Positions 30,914 to 39,060 of a stretch of 59,762 nucleotides of DNA are shown here, one piece after another. The position numbers and the translations under genes are program-made. Source of the stretch: a virus; IMG/VR virus record IMGVR_UViG_3300033148_002141, positions 1 through 59,762 of that record. One strand, 5' to 3'. The notes below the pieces were generated by a model, which saw only the letters and a list, made by a program, of their open reading frames with translations, did no database searches and had not been told where the DNA came from. The stretch's first letter is position 1; each line of letters opens with the position of its first letter.

Positions 30914-31132
30914 ATGCAAGGTATGGCCAGGCCATCGAAAACCGTTCGACAGCATAACGCGGAGCGGCTACAATTCTACAAGAACACCGGCAGGCGGAAG
31001 CCGGCCGGCATTGCGTGCCCGTGGTGTGGCGAGGGAATGGTTCAAGAATCCGACACAATTCTGTTATCGGAGCCGCCTAAGGTGATGGTTACTTGCCCAC
31101 ACTGCGGACAACGCGAAAGCGTATATCTATAG
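30914..31132 (+). CDS. Zinc-ribbon protein, copy 2
   Basis: 72 aa from ATG 30914, with the same leader as copy 1. Ribbon CPWCGEGM...CPHCGQRE with all four Cys kept. Synonymous and conservative changes dominate, which suggests both copies stay functional. Confidence 0.75.
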   Translation: MQGMARPSKTVRQHNAERLQFYKNTGRRKPAGIACPWCGEGMVQESDTILLSEPPKVMVTCPHCGQRESVYL

Positions 31133-31141
31133 GAGGCAGGT

Positions 31142-31465
31142 ATGGAAATCACGTTGACTATTCCACCCGAGAAAGAAGCCCAGGTGATGACGTGGTTTCT
31201 TTCGGTGCATCCCAACGACAGACACGTAACGGTTCAGCAGCCGAACCCGGAATACGTGTCACCCGAAGAAACGCCCGACGTGCCGGAAACCCTTTGGGTC
31301 TTGCAGCCGGCTTTCACGGATCAGGAGTGGTTGGAATACGTGGTAGAAGACATGCTCTGGCAGCGGATTCTACAAGGGGCGGATCGGCAACTCGAAGCGG
31401 AAGCCAAGGCCAAGCGGCCGAAGAGGGCTGAACACATACGGCGTGGGCGGACGGTACAACGCTAA
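31142..31465 (+). CDS. Hypothetical protein inside the duplicated unit
   Basis: 107 aa from ATG 31142 (AGGAGGCAGGT upstream). Acidic middle (EYVSPEETPDVPETLWVLQP) and basic C-terminus (KAKRPKRAEHIRRGRTVQR). It has no counterpart in the first duplication unit, where a shorter gap (30474-30522) lies instead; either it was inserted here or lost there. Confidence 0.65.
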   Translation: MEITLTIPPEKEAQVMTWFLSVHPNDRHVTVQQPNPEYVSPEETPDVPETLWVLQPAFTDQEWLEYVVEDMLWQRILQGADRQLEAEAKAKRPKRAEHIRRGRTVQR

Positions 31466-31493
31466 TCAGCTTACCTATAATGAGTGGTGAATC

Positions 31494-32030
31494 ATGGCTG
31501 GTGAAATGTACATGACCGAATCGGCGGCCGGCGTGACGCCGTACACACATTTACGCGACGACTCCAACGGGCAGCTATGGGATCGCGTGAATGAGGAGTT
31601 CACCACCGAGGTCTCGGCGAACGTCACGAACTACAATCTCGATTTGACTATGATTGCGCCGTATCGTTATCACGGCGACATTCCCAGCGGTGTGCCTCGG
31701 GGACGATATTTCCTCGAATACTTCACGAGGACCACTGGCCAAAATCCGGCATGGGATGACGATCACAAAGGGACCAGCGCACCGTTCGATTACAACGGGT
31801 CGACGATTCTCCCAACTGCGCTGGACGTGCTTTCTGCGGGTATGGCGTCCATCGAATCCGCGACTACGCCGGAAGCAGATTCCGTCTACACCGTCATCGC
31901 CGGGCGTTTCCACGCGACCATTTCCGGGACCACGCTCACCATCTACGAAAACGACGACACCACCGTACACGCGACCAAGACAGTAGCTACTGACGCGGGT
32001 GCTGCCCCGGTGACGGGAGTCAGTACATGA
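31494..32030 (+). CDS. MAGEMYM-type virion-associated protein, full-length copy
   Basis: 178 aa from ATG 31494. N-terminal half as in the truncated copy. The C-terminal half is beta-rich (SVYTVIAGRFHATISGTTLT, YENDDTTVHATKTV), like a small adhesin or head-fibre domain. The stop overlaps the next ATG (ATGA). Confidence 0.68.
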   Translation: MAGEMYMTESAAGVTPYTHLRDDSNGQLWDRVNEEFTTEVSANVTNYNLDLTMIAPYRYHGDIPSGVPRGRYFLEYFTRTTGQNPAWDDDHKGTSAPFDYNGSTILPTALDVLSAGMASIESATTPEADSVYTVIAGRFHATISGTTLTIYENDDTTVHATKTVATDAGAAPVTGVST

Positions 32031-32200
32031 GCGAGCAGGCAGGATTCTGGGATTTCTTCGGCTGGTATTCGTCGATCTCCACGCGCGACGACACGATCAC
32101 TCGAATTGATCGTACCGAGGATGTGGTTCATCGCACCACAATCAGCAGCGACGTACTGCCGCGCGTTGACCGAACGAGCGATACCGTAACTCGTCCGTAA
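32027..32200 (+). CDS. Small hypothetical protein at the convergence point
   Basis: 57 aa from ATG 32027: MSEQAGFWDFFGWYSSISTR, then polar RIDRTEDVVHRTTI and VDRTSDTVTRP. It stops two bases before the 3' end of the minus-strand operon. The DRT repeats (IDRTED, VDRTSD) look like small beta units. Confidence 0.6.
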   Translation: MSEQAGFWDFFGWYSSISTRDDTITRIDRTEDVVHRTTISSDVLPRVDRTSDTVTRP

Positions 32201-32201
32201 G

Positions 32202-32375
32202 CTATTTGCGACGACGCCTTTTCTTGGCAGTCTTCCGTTTCTTCTTCGGCGGTCGGCCCGTGGCCAATGCCTGTCCGGATTCTGCCTGGGCTATGCGCGC
32301 CGCCTTGGATTTGCTGTAGCCCTGTCTGCGTAATGCCGAATAGATGCGCTCTACTTTTGTGCCTTGTGGCATCAT
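32202..32375 (-). CDS. Small basic phage protein
   Basis: 57 aa from ATG 32375 (AAGGAGGG upstream on the minus strand). A helical SALRRQGYSKSKAARIAQAE segment and TGRPPKKKRK with a Lys/Arg tail. Such proteins occur near virion genes and bind nucleic acid. The start overlaps the stop of the giant gene (ATGATG), so it is translationally coupled. Last gene of the long minus operon. Confidence 0.65.
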   Translation of the reverse strand: MMPQGTKVERIYSALRRQGYSKSKAARIAQAESGQALATGRPPKKKRKTAKKRRRRK

Positions 32376-35300
32376 CGACCCTCCTTCTTGCGTTGGGCCA
32401 CGAGATCCCGAATCGCCTTATCGAGCGCCCGCTGTATTCGCATCTGCTTGTTCAATTCAGCCAACCGCTCAGGCGATGCTGTCTCGCGCGCCCGCTTGGT
32501 GATATAGAGCCTCTTCATTTCGCCGATCTCTGGCGCTTGCCGGGCTAATTCCTGCCATGCTTCGCGAAGCTCGAATACCCGTTGGCGCGGCAAGTCGTAA
32601 GTCCCGATCTGTACTCCGGTGAGCAGGTCCAACAGCGCGTAGGCTGGCGGTTTGCGCTTCTCTCGACCGGGCCAGAAATACGCCGCCTCCTGTCCGGTCC
32701 GAATGGCCCGGGCTACGGGCGTTCCCATCAGCAGCGTATCCAGAATGGGACTCAGCACATCCACACTGGGAACCCCCGTTTTGGGAAGCACGGGGCGCAT
32801 GTATTTCAACTCGCGCCCCGAGAACGGATCACGTTTCGCGGCCAGCTTGTACGCCGTGGTGAAGATCGGATGTGTCTGCGCGAAGTATCGTTCGCCGGTC
32901 CGAATCGGGTCCAGCAGACCGTGCGCGAACGTGATGTTGCTCAAATCCTCAATGGAGAGGCCGAACTTTCTCAGGAAGTGGGCCTCGGTATCGTCGCCAC
33001 CGGGGAGCCGGATAGCCGTCCTCTCGCGCAGCCATTTCGGCAGATAGCCGCCGCCCTCCCGCCGGATGGCGTTAATCAATCGCAAAGTTTGGGCGTGTCG
33101 CCCGCCCGGTGCGTTCAACAATTGGCCAAGCTGATATGGGATATTATTCGACATGAATCCCCAGAAGGGCACCAATCGCCGCATAGCACGCTGAACACCA
33201 TAGTGGACATGCTGCCCCCGGCCACCCAGGGCGTAGTTGTATTGAATTGTGTCCACGATATGCTTCGCTTCGGCAGGCGTATACCCGGCCTTGCGGAGCG
33301 CCATGTAAGCTGGAACCCGGTTCTGGTATTCGACCCACGCATACGCCCGTTCGCCGGTGTCACGGAAGCTCTTGAGCAACTTTTGCGGCGTCCTGGTGCC
33401 GGGAATATCGGCCCACGGCTCCTGTTTCGCAATCCTACTAGGCTTCAGTGGCTTGAAGATCGCAAACATCCGCTCGGCCGGCATTGCCTCGGCACCTTCG
33501 CCGGCAATGTCCTCGATGCGCCCGCCTTTCAGCAGTTGCAAATCGAGCAACTTCGCTTCGTCACCGAATTGCGATGCTTCGCCCCGCAGCCATTTCTGGG
33601 CTTCCTTGTGGCCCCACCACAGATGTTTGAAGGCATCTTCCGGCAAGCCGGCGATGTTTCTCCACTGACCGTCAACCCAATTCCTGAAATGGAAAGCGGG
33701 CCAGAATAGCGTCAATCCCTGTTTCGTCGCGTCGGTCCAAGTATCGTACAGTTGGGCCAAGCGACTCCTGGTCTTGGGCTCCATGATTTCGACGTAGCGC
33801 CCCAAGACCTGCGGAATCTTCTCCGGCACATGAATCCTGGACGCAGCCTCCGCCATTTCCTCAGCGGTCTCGAAGGTCTGTCCAGTAAAGTCCCGGACAA
33901 ACGTATTCAGCCCGCGTTCATGGAGCAATCTTCGGCCCTGCTTCGATTGGACTGCGTGCCAGGCATCCGCTATGGGCATCATACCCTCGGGAGGCTCATC
34001 AGCTGTCTTGGCCACAGTGCGCAGGATATTGTGGATCGTATGCAGATTCGCCAGTGATACCGCCAGATGCTCCGCGTAGTCCATCCAATCTTCGACCAGC
34101 GAACGGTCGAATAGGCCCGTGTCAAGCACTTCTTCCGGCAGTTTGGACAGATACTTGCTGAGAGTCTCGGCTACCGACGGTTGGGCGAGGGTCAGCACCT
34201 CTGCCTTTTTGTCGTATTTCCAACCTTCTCGCTTTAAGGCTTCAATTGCTTCGTCACTCAGGCTCCCCGCATCCTGACTGAGCGTGCGCCCTTCCCTGAG
34301 CCGCTTCAATTCGTCCAGGAGTTCCTCGGGGGTAATCCGCCCCGCTTCCAATGCCGGCTGGTAATGGCGCAGGGCAGCGGGTTGCAGGTATTTGTAGTAC
34401 GCTAAATCCTGTTGCATTTTGCTGACTGCTGCCCTCTTGCCGTAGGTGACGCCGTAGGATTCCAATTCCGCCCGCAAAGCCTTCTTCAAGTCGTCGATCG
34501 GCCATCCCTTCGTGGCAGTCAGCAATTGCTCTCTCGACATCCGGTTGACAGTATAGCTTCCCTCGGGAATATTCTTCAGTACGTCATGCCGAGCGGAAGC
34601 GAATGGAAATCCGGTGGGCAACAATCTTCGGGCTACTTGTTCGTCCCATGCCTTGGCCGCGCGCTTATTTGACGGCCTCCGTGGGAACTGCTTGATATAC
34701 ACATCGTCCAACCATTCACCCCGTCCGCCCAATTCCCGGAATCTCTTGTAACCGAGGTCCTTGACCTGGATCATCGCATCAAGAACCTTGTGCAACCGGC
34801 GTGAGAATTCGTGGACGCCGGGCAGGTCGCCTGAATCAAACAGGCGGGCGATCTCCTCTGCCGCGAGCGGTTGCGTGGCGTCGAGTTCCGACGCCTTTTC
34901 CGCCACGAACCGCCGGAATTCAAGAAAATCGCCTACGGCCTTCTCATCTTTGGCCAACTTGGAGCGTTCAGCTAATTCCTTGTATAACTCCCCTAACTCA
35001 TTGATCTCGTTTTTGAATATAGGCAGCGTGTTCCGCGTGGCTCCAGCGATATTCTGGAACTCAGCAAACGTTTTATCAACTGCCATCTGTTCAAGCGGGT
35101 CCCAGACGCCACCAACCTTTTTGCTCCACAGATACCGCATCACACGCATTGGTGACGCCCGGCCGTAATGGAGACCCTCATAGAATCTGGCGGCCTTTTC
35201 GCTGCCCGCGCCAAAGACGGCCAGCGGCTTTTTGGCAAAGGGAATCTTCAGTGCCATCAACCCGCGTTCTTCTGCGCGGATTTCGTCAGCAATCGCCTTG

Positions 35301-35842
35301 GGGGTGACGCCGAGAAGCCGGAATCCACCCTTCTTCCCCGCTTCCGCGACGTGAGAGACCGTTTCCGCCACCTCCTTGACACCTCGGCCTGCCTCCGCCG
35401 CTTTTCTTCCGGCTGCCGTCAACGATTTTGCCGGCCCAGATAGCAATATCAACGGATCGAGTGCTACCTCGGCCCCGAATCCGGCCACGTCCCACCAATC
35501 GAACCCGGGAGCGTTCTCCGGGGCAATTCCCCACTTCTCCAGCAGATCACGGCCAGACACGCGCTCCTTTGGCTCGGTAATCCCGAGCGTGTCCGAGAAC
35601 GGAATCAAATTCAGGAGTTGTTCCGGTTCGCCCGCCAACAGCCCCCGTAATGCGGCTCCCGGCTTATCGAGCGTTTCTCCTGCGTATTGAAGGAATCCCA
35701 GCGATCGGGCCAGCAGTGATTCGGTCTCTTCCTCTGTGAGCGGTTCGACTGGCGGGGACCACGGCGCACGCGGTCTCTGTCCCGGCTGCGGAAGCGTGAG
35801 GGCTCGCAATGTTGGCAATGCTGGTAATGGAGGTAGCGGCAT
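32372..35842 (-). CDS. Giant internal virion (ejection-type) protein
   Basis: About 1156 aa. ATG 35842 is preferred; a TTG at 35857 extends it by five codons. Helical with a Pro-rich start, AEEMAEAASRIHVPEKIPQV, FWPAFHFRNWVDGQWRNIAG, ERAYAWVEYQNRVPAYMALR, YALGGRGQHVHYGVQRAMRR and LVPFWGFMSNNIPYQL. The latter parts resemble large polyvalent-protein-associated domains (LPD38-like) of phage ejection proteins. Lies at the end of the virion operon, as internal core proteins of podoviruses do. Confidence 0.75.
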   Translation of the reverse strand: MPLPPLPALPTLRALTLPQPGQRPRAPWSPPVEPLTEEETESLLARSLGFLQYAGETLDKPGAALRGLLAGEPEQLLNLIPFSDTLGITEPKERVSGRDLLEKWGIAPENAPGFDWWDVAGFGAEVALDPLILLSGPAKSLTAAGRKAAEAGRGVKEVAETVSHVAEAGKKGGFRLLGVTPKAIADEIRAEERGLMALKIPFAKKPLAVFGAGSEKAARFYEGLHYGRASPMRVMRYLWSKKVGGVWDPLEQMAVDKTFAEFQNIAGATRNTLPIFKNEINELGELYKELAERSKLAKDEKAVGDFLEFRRFVAEKASELDATQPLAAEEIARLFDSGDLPGVHEFSRRLHKVLDAMIQVKDLGYKRFRELGGRGEWLDDVYIKQFPRRPSNKRAAKAWDEQVARRLLPTGFPFASARHDVLKNIPEGSYTVNRMSREQLLTATKGWPIDDLKKALRAELESYGVTYGKRAAVSKMQQDLAYYKYLQPAALRHYQPALEAGRITPEELLDELKRLREGRTLSQDAGSLSDEAIEALKREGWKYDKKAEVLTLAQPSVAETLSKYLSKLPEEVLDTGLFDRSLVEDWMDYAEHLAVSLANLHTIHNILRTVAKTADEPPEGMMPIADAWHAVQSKQGRRLLHERGLNTFVRDFTGQTFETAEEMAEAASRIHVPEKIPQVLGRYVEIMEPKTRSRLAQLYDTWTDATKQGLTLFWPAFHFRNWVDGQWRNIAGLPEDAFKHLWWGHKEAQKWLRGEASQFGDEAKLLDLQLLKGGRIEDIAGEGAEAMPAERMFAIFKPLKPSRIAKQEPWADIPGTRTPQKLLKSFRDTGERAYAWVEYQNRVPAYMALRKAGYTPAEAKHIVDTIQYNYALGGRGQHVHYGVQRAMRRLVPFWGFMSNNIPYQLGQLLNAPGGRHAQTLRLINAIRREGGGYLPKWLRERTAIRLPGGDDTEAHFLRKFGLSIEDLSNITFAHGLLDPIRTGERYFAQTHPIFTTAYKLAAKRDPFSGRELKYMRPVLPKTGVPSVDVLSPILDTLLMGTPVARAIRTGQEAAYFWPGREKRKPPAYALLDLLTGVQIGTYDLPRQRVFELREAWQELARQAPEIGEMKRLYITKRARETASPERLAELNKQMRIQRALDKAIRDLVAQRKKEGR

Positions 35843-35860
35843 TGGTTCAAGTTCCAAATA

Positions 35861-37195
35861 TCATAGATACGGCTGTATAGGCTCCATAGGCATGTTCTTC
35901 CCTGACTCTAAGAAGACTCCTGCCATCGGGTCGATGACATTTTCTCGTATCCACCTCCCGAGCGACTTTCCCGATTTATCCGGCGGCCATAGTTTGTTCG
36001 CTTCGGTCTGGGCAACCTCTTCCGAGGCACCGCGCTCACGCATCTTGGCCACGAATTCGTCGCGGTCCTTGCTCTCTTTGGCAATCTCGGCAATTTCATT
36101 CGGCCCCAGATGTCGCCCGCCACCAGGCAGCGGTGGAGACGCACCACCAGGCGGCGGTGGAGGGCCGCCAGCAGGCAGCGGTGAAGGACCGCCGGCAAAG
36201 GTGTCGGCCACCAGGTCCAGCACAATGCCCGGCACAGGTACGCCTTGCGGCCAGTTGCCCAGAATGGAACCCAAGATTTGCATACGCTGATACCGCGGAT
36301 CAGTTGCAAGTTGCGCTTCCGTTTCCGCTCTTGTCATTGCGGCCTGTGCGGCAATTGCTTCCGGTCCATAGACCGCCAACATATCCGCCAAGCGATTGCC
36401 GCCCTCGACCAACCGTTGCTCGGCGGGCGTTCGTCCGGCTGCCCGGGCACGGACATTCAATGCCCGCGATTCAATCGGGGCCTGCATCGCAGCCGCGCGT
36501 GTCGCGGCCCTTTCTTCCATCGCCTCGTAGGCTTCCGGGGATCGTTCACGAAATGCTTCCGTCGTGGACATCGGCCTCGTTGCCGGATACCGCATCGGCC
36601 CCTTCCATGCGCCCGGCCAACTGGTCGGAGCTTCGCCGCGCCGCGCTTGTTCGCCAGCGGCCTTGGCCATCTCCATGTAAACGCGCGGATCACGGAGAGC
36701 TGGGTCCTGGGCGTCGATTTCCCACACGGTCGGCTCGTCGGCTGCCCGGAAATCGCCTCGCCATGCCCGGTACGCATTGATCCGTTCCCGTTCCTCCGGC
36801 GTCAATTGCGGCGGTTCGGGCACCGGGAATGTCAGGCCAGCCAGTGGCGACAATTGGGTTCGATCATAGACATTGGGCAGTTCCTCCACTTCCTCCATTG
36901 GAGTCATCGCGCCGCTGCGCCTTCCGCCTCGCTTCTCCAGAAGCATTCTGTGAATATGAGCCAGTTGTCCCGGCTCAGCAGCGTTTTCGATGGCATATTG
37001 AATAGCATTGTTCTCACGTCTCAATGCCTCGTACTCCCGTTGCAATGCTTCCAACTCCGGGTCGCTCGGAATTGGCGGGGGCGTCGGGACAATAGGCGCG
37101 GCCGGCATAGGCACCGGCGACGCGGCCAGGGCCGTCGACATCGGCAGCATCCCGGGGATGCCAGTCCAGGCGTTGGTGAATGGGATCCGGGACAT
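35861..37195 (-). CDS. Putative internal core/virion protein
   Basis: 444 aa from ATG 37195 (GAGGAG upstream). Pro-rich N-terminus, a coiled coil LEALQREYEALRRENNAIQY, helical Ala/Arg-rich middle and a Pro/Gly run (PAGGPPPPPGGASPPLPGGG). C-terminal basic domain (MAGVFLESGKNMPMEP). Likely internal virion or tail-core protein by position. Confidence 0.65.
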   Translation of the reverse strand: MSRIPFTNAWTGIPGMLPMSTALAASPVPMPAAPIVPTPPPIPSDPELEALQREYEALRRENNAIQYAIENAAEPGQLAHIHRMLLEKRGGRRSGAMTPMEEVEELPNVYDRTQLSPLAGLTFPVPEPPQLTPEERERINAYRAWRGDFRAADEPTVWEIDAQDPALRDPRVYMEMAKAAGEQARRGEAPTSWPGAWKGPMRYPATRPMSTTEAFRERSPEAYEAMEERAATRAAAMQAPIESRALNVRARAAGRTPAEQRLVEGGNRLADMLAVYGPEAIAAQAAMTRAETEAQLATDPRYQRMQILGSILGNWPQGVPVPGIVLDLVADTFAGGPSPLPAGGPPPPPGGASPPLPGGGRHLGPNEIAEIAKESKDRDEFVAKMRERGASEEVAQTEANKLWPPDKSGKSLGRWIRENVIDPMAGVFLESGKNMPMEPIQPYL

Positions 37196-37207
37196 CGTTC
37201 GTACTCC

Positions 37208-37645
37208 TCAGCCAAGGGGCTGGTAAATGTTCCTCAAGAAATTCAGTAGATTGTTCTGTTGTTGTTGGGCTATCGCCTGGTTTCGTAGCCCCAATTGTGC
37301 CCATTGCTGGGCCTCTCGTTCTCGGGCCGCTTGCTGACTAAGCCGCCGCTGAGCATTGTAGAGCGCATGTTGCGATGCAATCTCGGCCGGGGCCATCAAG
37401 CTCCGGGCGAGGGCTCCGGCGTATTCAGTACCCCGATTCCACGCCAGCATCGGGCTGGACGATGCCACGCCAGCCATGTGGCCGCCGGCCATCAAATCGG
37501 CCCGCCCCGGAATCGCCAAGGCCGCCGCCAGATTCCCCGCCTGACGAGTATACGCTGCTGGGAACATTCCACCCGGCTGGATGGATGTTCGCACATTCAT
37601 CTGTTGGGCTCTCGGGTCCCCGGTCGGATTCCAATTGTATGCCAT
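37208..37645 (-). CDS. Gln-rich internal core protein A
   Basis: 145 aa from ATG 37645; a GTG one codon upstream abuts the previous stop. Ala/Gln-rich helices (ALYNAQRRLSQQAAREREAQ, NQAIAQQQQNNLLNFLRNI). The C-terminal NNLLNFL motif recurs in the gene at 37649. Confidence 0.68.
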   Translation of the reverse strand: MAYNWNPTGDPRAQQMNVRTSIQPGGMFPAAYTRQAGNLAAALAIPGRADLMAGGHMAGVASSSPMLAWNRGTEYAGALARSLMAPAEIASQHALYNAQRRLSQQAAREREAQQWAQLGLRNQAIAQQQQNNLLNFLRNIYQPLG

Positions 37646-37648
37646 CAC

Positions 37649-38371
37649 TTACCCCAATCCTGTGAGAAAATTCAAAAGATTGGCCTGCCGTGCCGTCTGA
37701 AGCTGACGCATCTGCGGAATCATCGCCGCCCAACCAAGCCCGGCACCCGCCCGCGCCTGCTGGAAGGCGTCAGTCAGCCCGGCGGTATTCGCGTAGTATC
37801 GGCCCATCGCTTCCGTCTGCATCGGCTGGAGGTATTGTGCCAAATTGCTCTGGACGGCCCGCGAATCCAGCCATGCCGGCAATCCCGGCCTCCTCCCCGC
37901 AACAGGGGCAGGAATCGCCGCCGGCTCGGAAATCCCCGTGGTAATCTGGGTTGGCTGGGCAGCCTGTTGTTGGCCGCCGCTGAAGCCGCCCAAAATATTC
38001 CAAGCACCCGCACCGTATGGCATGGCCTCAGGAGGCGACAGGAGGCCCAGTAATGCACTCGGGCTCTGAATGGGCCCAAAGGGTATCGGCTGCGCTGGAG
38101 GCGGCACAGCGGCCGCCTGTGGGCTCACAGCGGGTGCTAAGGGCATTGTTGGCTGGCCAGCCATCGCGCCGGCTCGCCCGATCTGCTGCTGGGCGAATTG
38201 GAGCGCTTGGTGCGGGCCCCCCCCGCCCGCGCCTGTGCGGGGCATTTCGACGAATCCGCCGCCCGGCAGATAACGGACTTGTCGGCCGCCCTGGTAACCT
38301 GTACTGCCGGCACCGGTCCGGAGTGGCATTCCACCCCAGGCTCGGGCTGCGAGTTGTTGTGCTGTCGGCAT
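37649..38371 (-). CDS. Gln/Pro-rich internal core protein B
   Basis: 240 aa from ATG 38371 (GGAGAAAGAA upstream). Low-complexity Ala/Gly/Pro/Gln, then a helical C-terminus QMRQLQTARQANLLNFLTGL. Same architecture and end motif as core protein A. Probably an ejected inner-core component. Confidence 0.66.
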   Translation of the reverse strand: MPTAQQLAARAWGGMPLRTGAGSTGYQGGRQVRYLPGGGFVEMPRTGAGGGGPHQALQFAQQQIGRAGAMAGQPTMPLAPAVSPQAAAVPPPAQPIPFGPIQSPSALLGLLSPPEAMPYGAGAWNILGGFSGGQQQAAQPTQITTGISEPAAIPAPVAGRRPGLPAWLDSRAVQSNLAQYLQPMQTEAMGRYYANTAGLTDAFQQARAGAGLGWAAMIPQMRQLQTARQANLLNFLTGLG

Positions 38372-38380
38372 TTCTTTCTC

Positions 38381-39049
38381 CTATGAGATTCCGGCTCCAT
38401 AGCCCGTTTGAATGGCTCCCGGCGACCCGCCGCCCATGTACTGCCCGGCGAATTGAAGCATTGCCGCCAACCGGTTCATCTGTGCTTCATTCTGCATCTG
38501 GGCGAGATTCTGGGCAGTAATCGCCTGCACGGTCGGCCCGTATGTCGCGGCCATCAATTCATAGGGCGCTCGCTGGAGCGCGGCTGCCGGGGCATAGTAT
38601 TGGCCCAATTGCCCTTGCTGTGCCCCGTACATGGCCGCTTGGGCCCCGAGACGGGCCTGTTCTGTCCCCTGCTGCGCCCCGTACATGCCGGCCTGTGCCA
38701 TCGGAACAGTCTGCTGGGCCGCCATAGCCACTCCATACGGACCCTCGAGCGCCCGGCCGAGGAAGCCCAATTCGGCGGCATAGCGGCTGGCGTCCGTGGC
38801 GTACCGATTCGCGTCGGACATCTCGCGCATCGCTTGCACATACGGGCTGGGTGCCGTCGGCATGTAGCTCCACGATCCGAAAGCCATCGGGTTGAATCCG
38901 ACCTGTCCGCCTGGGTTCGCCAGCATGGCCGCCAGCGAATTGCGGCTCGGCATTTGTGTCATCGCGGTCCGTTGTGGCTGGCGCTGATCTTTTACGGTGG
39001 CCGGCGGATTCTGTCTGCTGAACTGCCAGAACGGTGCGGTTGTTGGCAT
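38381..39049 (-). CDS. Gln/Ala/Met-rich internal core protein C
   Basis: 222 aa from ATG 39049 (GAGGTACGATC upstream). It contains repeated MYGAQQG and AQAAMYGAQQGQLGQYY segments and a helical tail (QNLAQMQNEAQMNRLAAMLQ). Compositionally close to its two neighbours. Confidence 0.66.
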   Translation of the reverse strand: MPTTAPFWQFSRQNPPATVKDQRQPQRTAMTQMPSRNSLAAMLANPGGQVGFNPMAFGSWSYMPTAPSPYVQAMREMSDANRYATDASRYAAELGFLGRALEGPYGVAMAAQQTVPMAQAGMYGAQQGTEQARLGAQAAMYGAQQGQLGQYYAPAAALQRAPYELMAATYGPTVQAITAQNLAQMQNEAQMNRLAAMLQFAGQYMGGGSPGAIQTGYGAGIS

Positions 39050-39060
39050 GATCGTACCTC

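Larger units (their letters stand above)
30892..31764 (+). repeat. Tandem duplication, unit 2
   Basis: Second copy of the 30236-30843 unit. It holds the zinc-ribbon gene (30914), an inserted gene (31142) and the full-length MAGEMYM gene (31494, which continues beyond the repeat). Confidence 0.8.
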
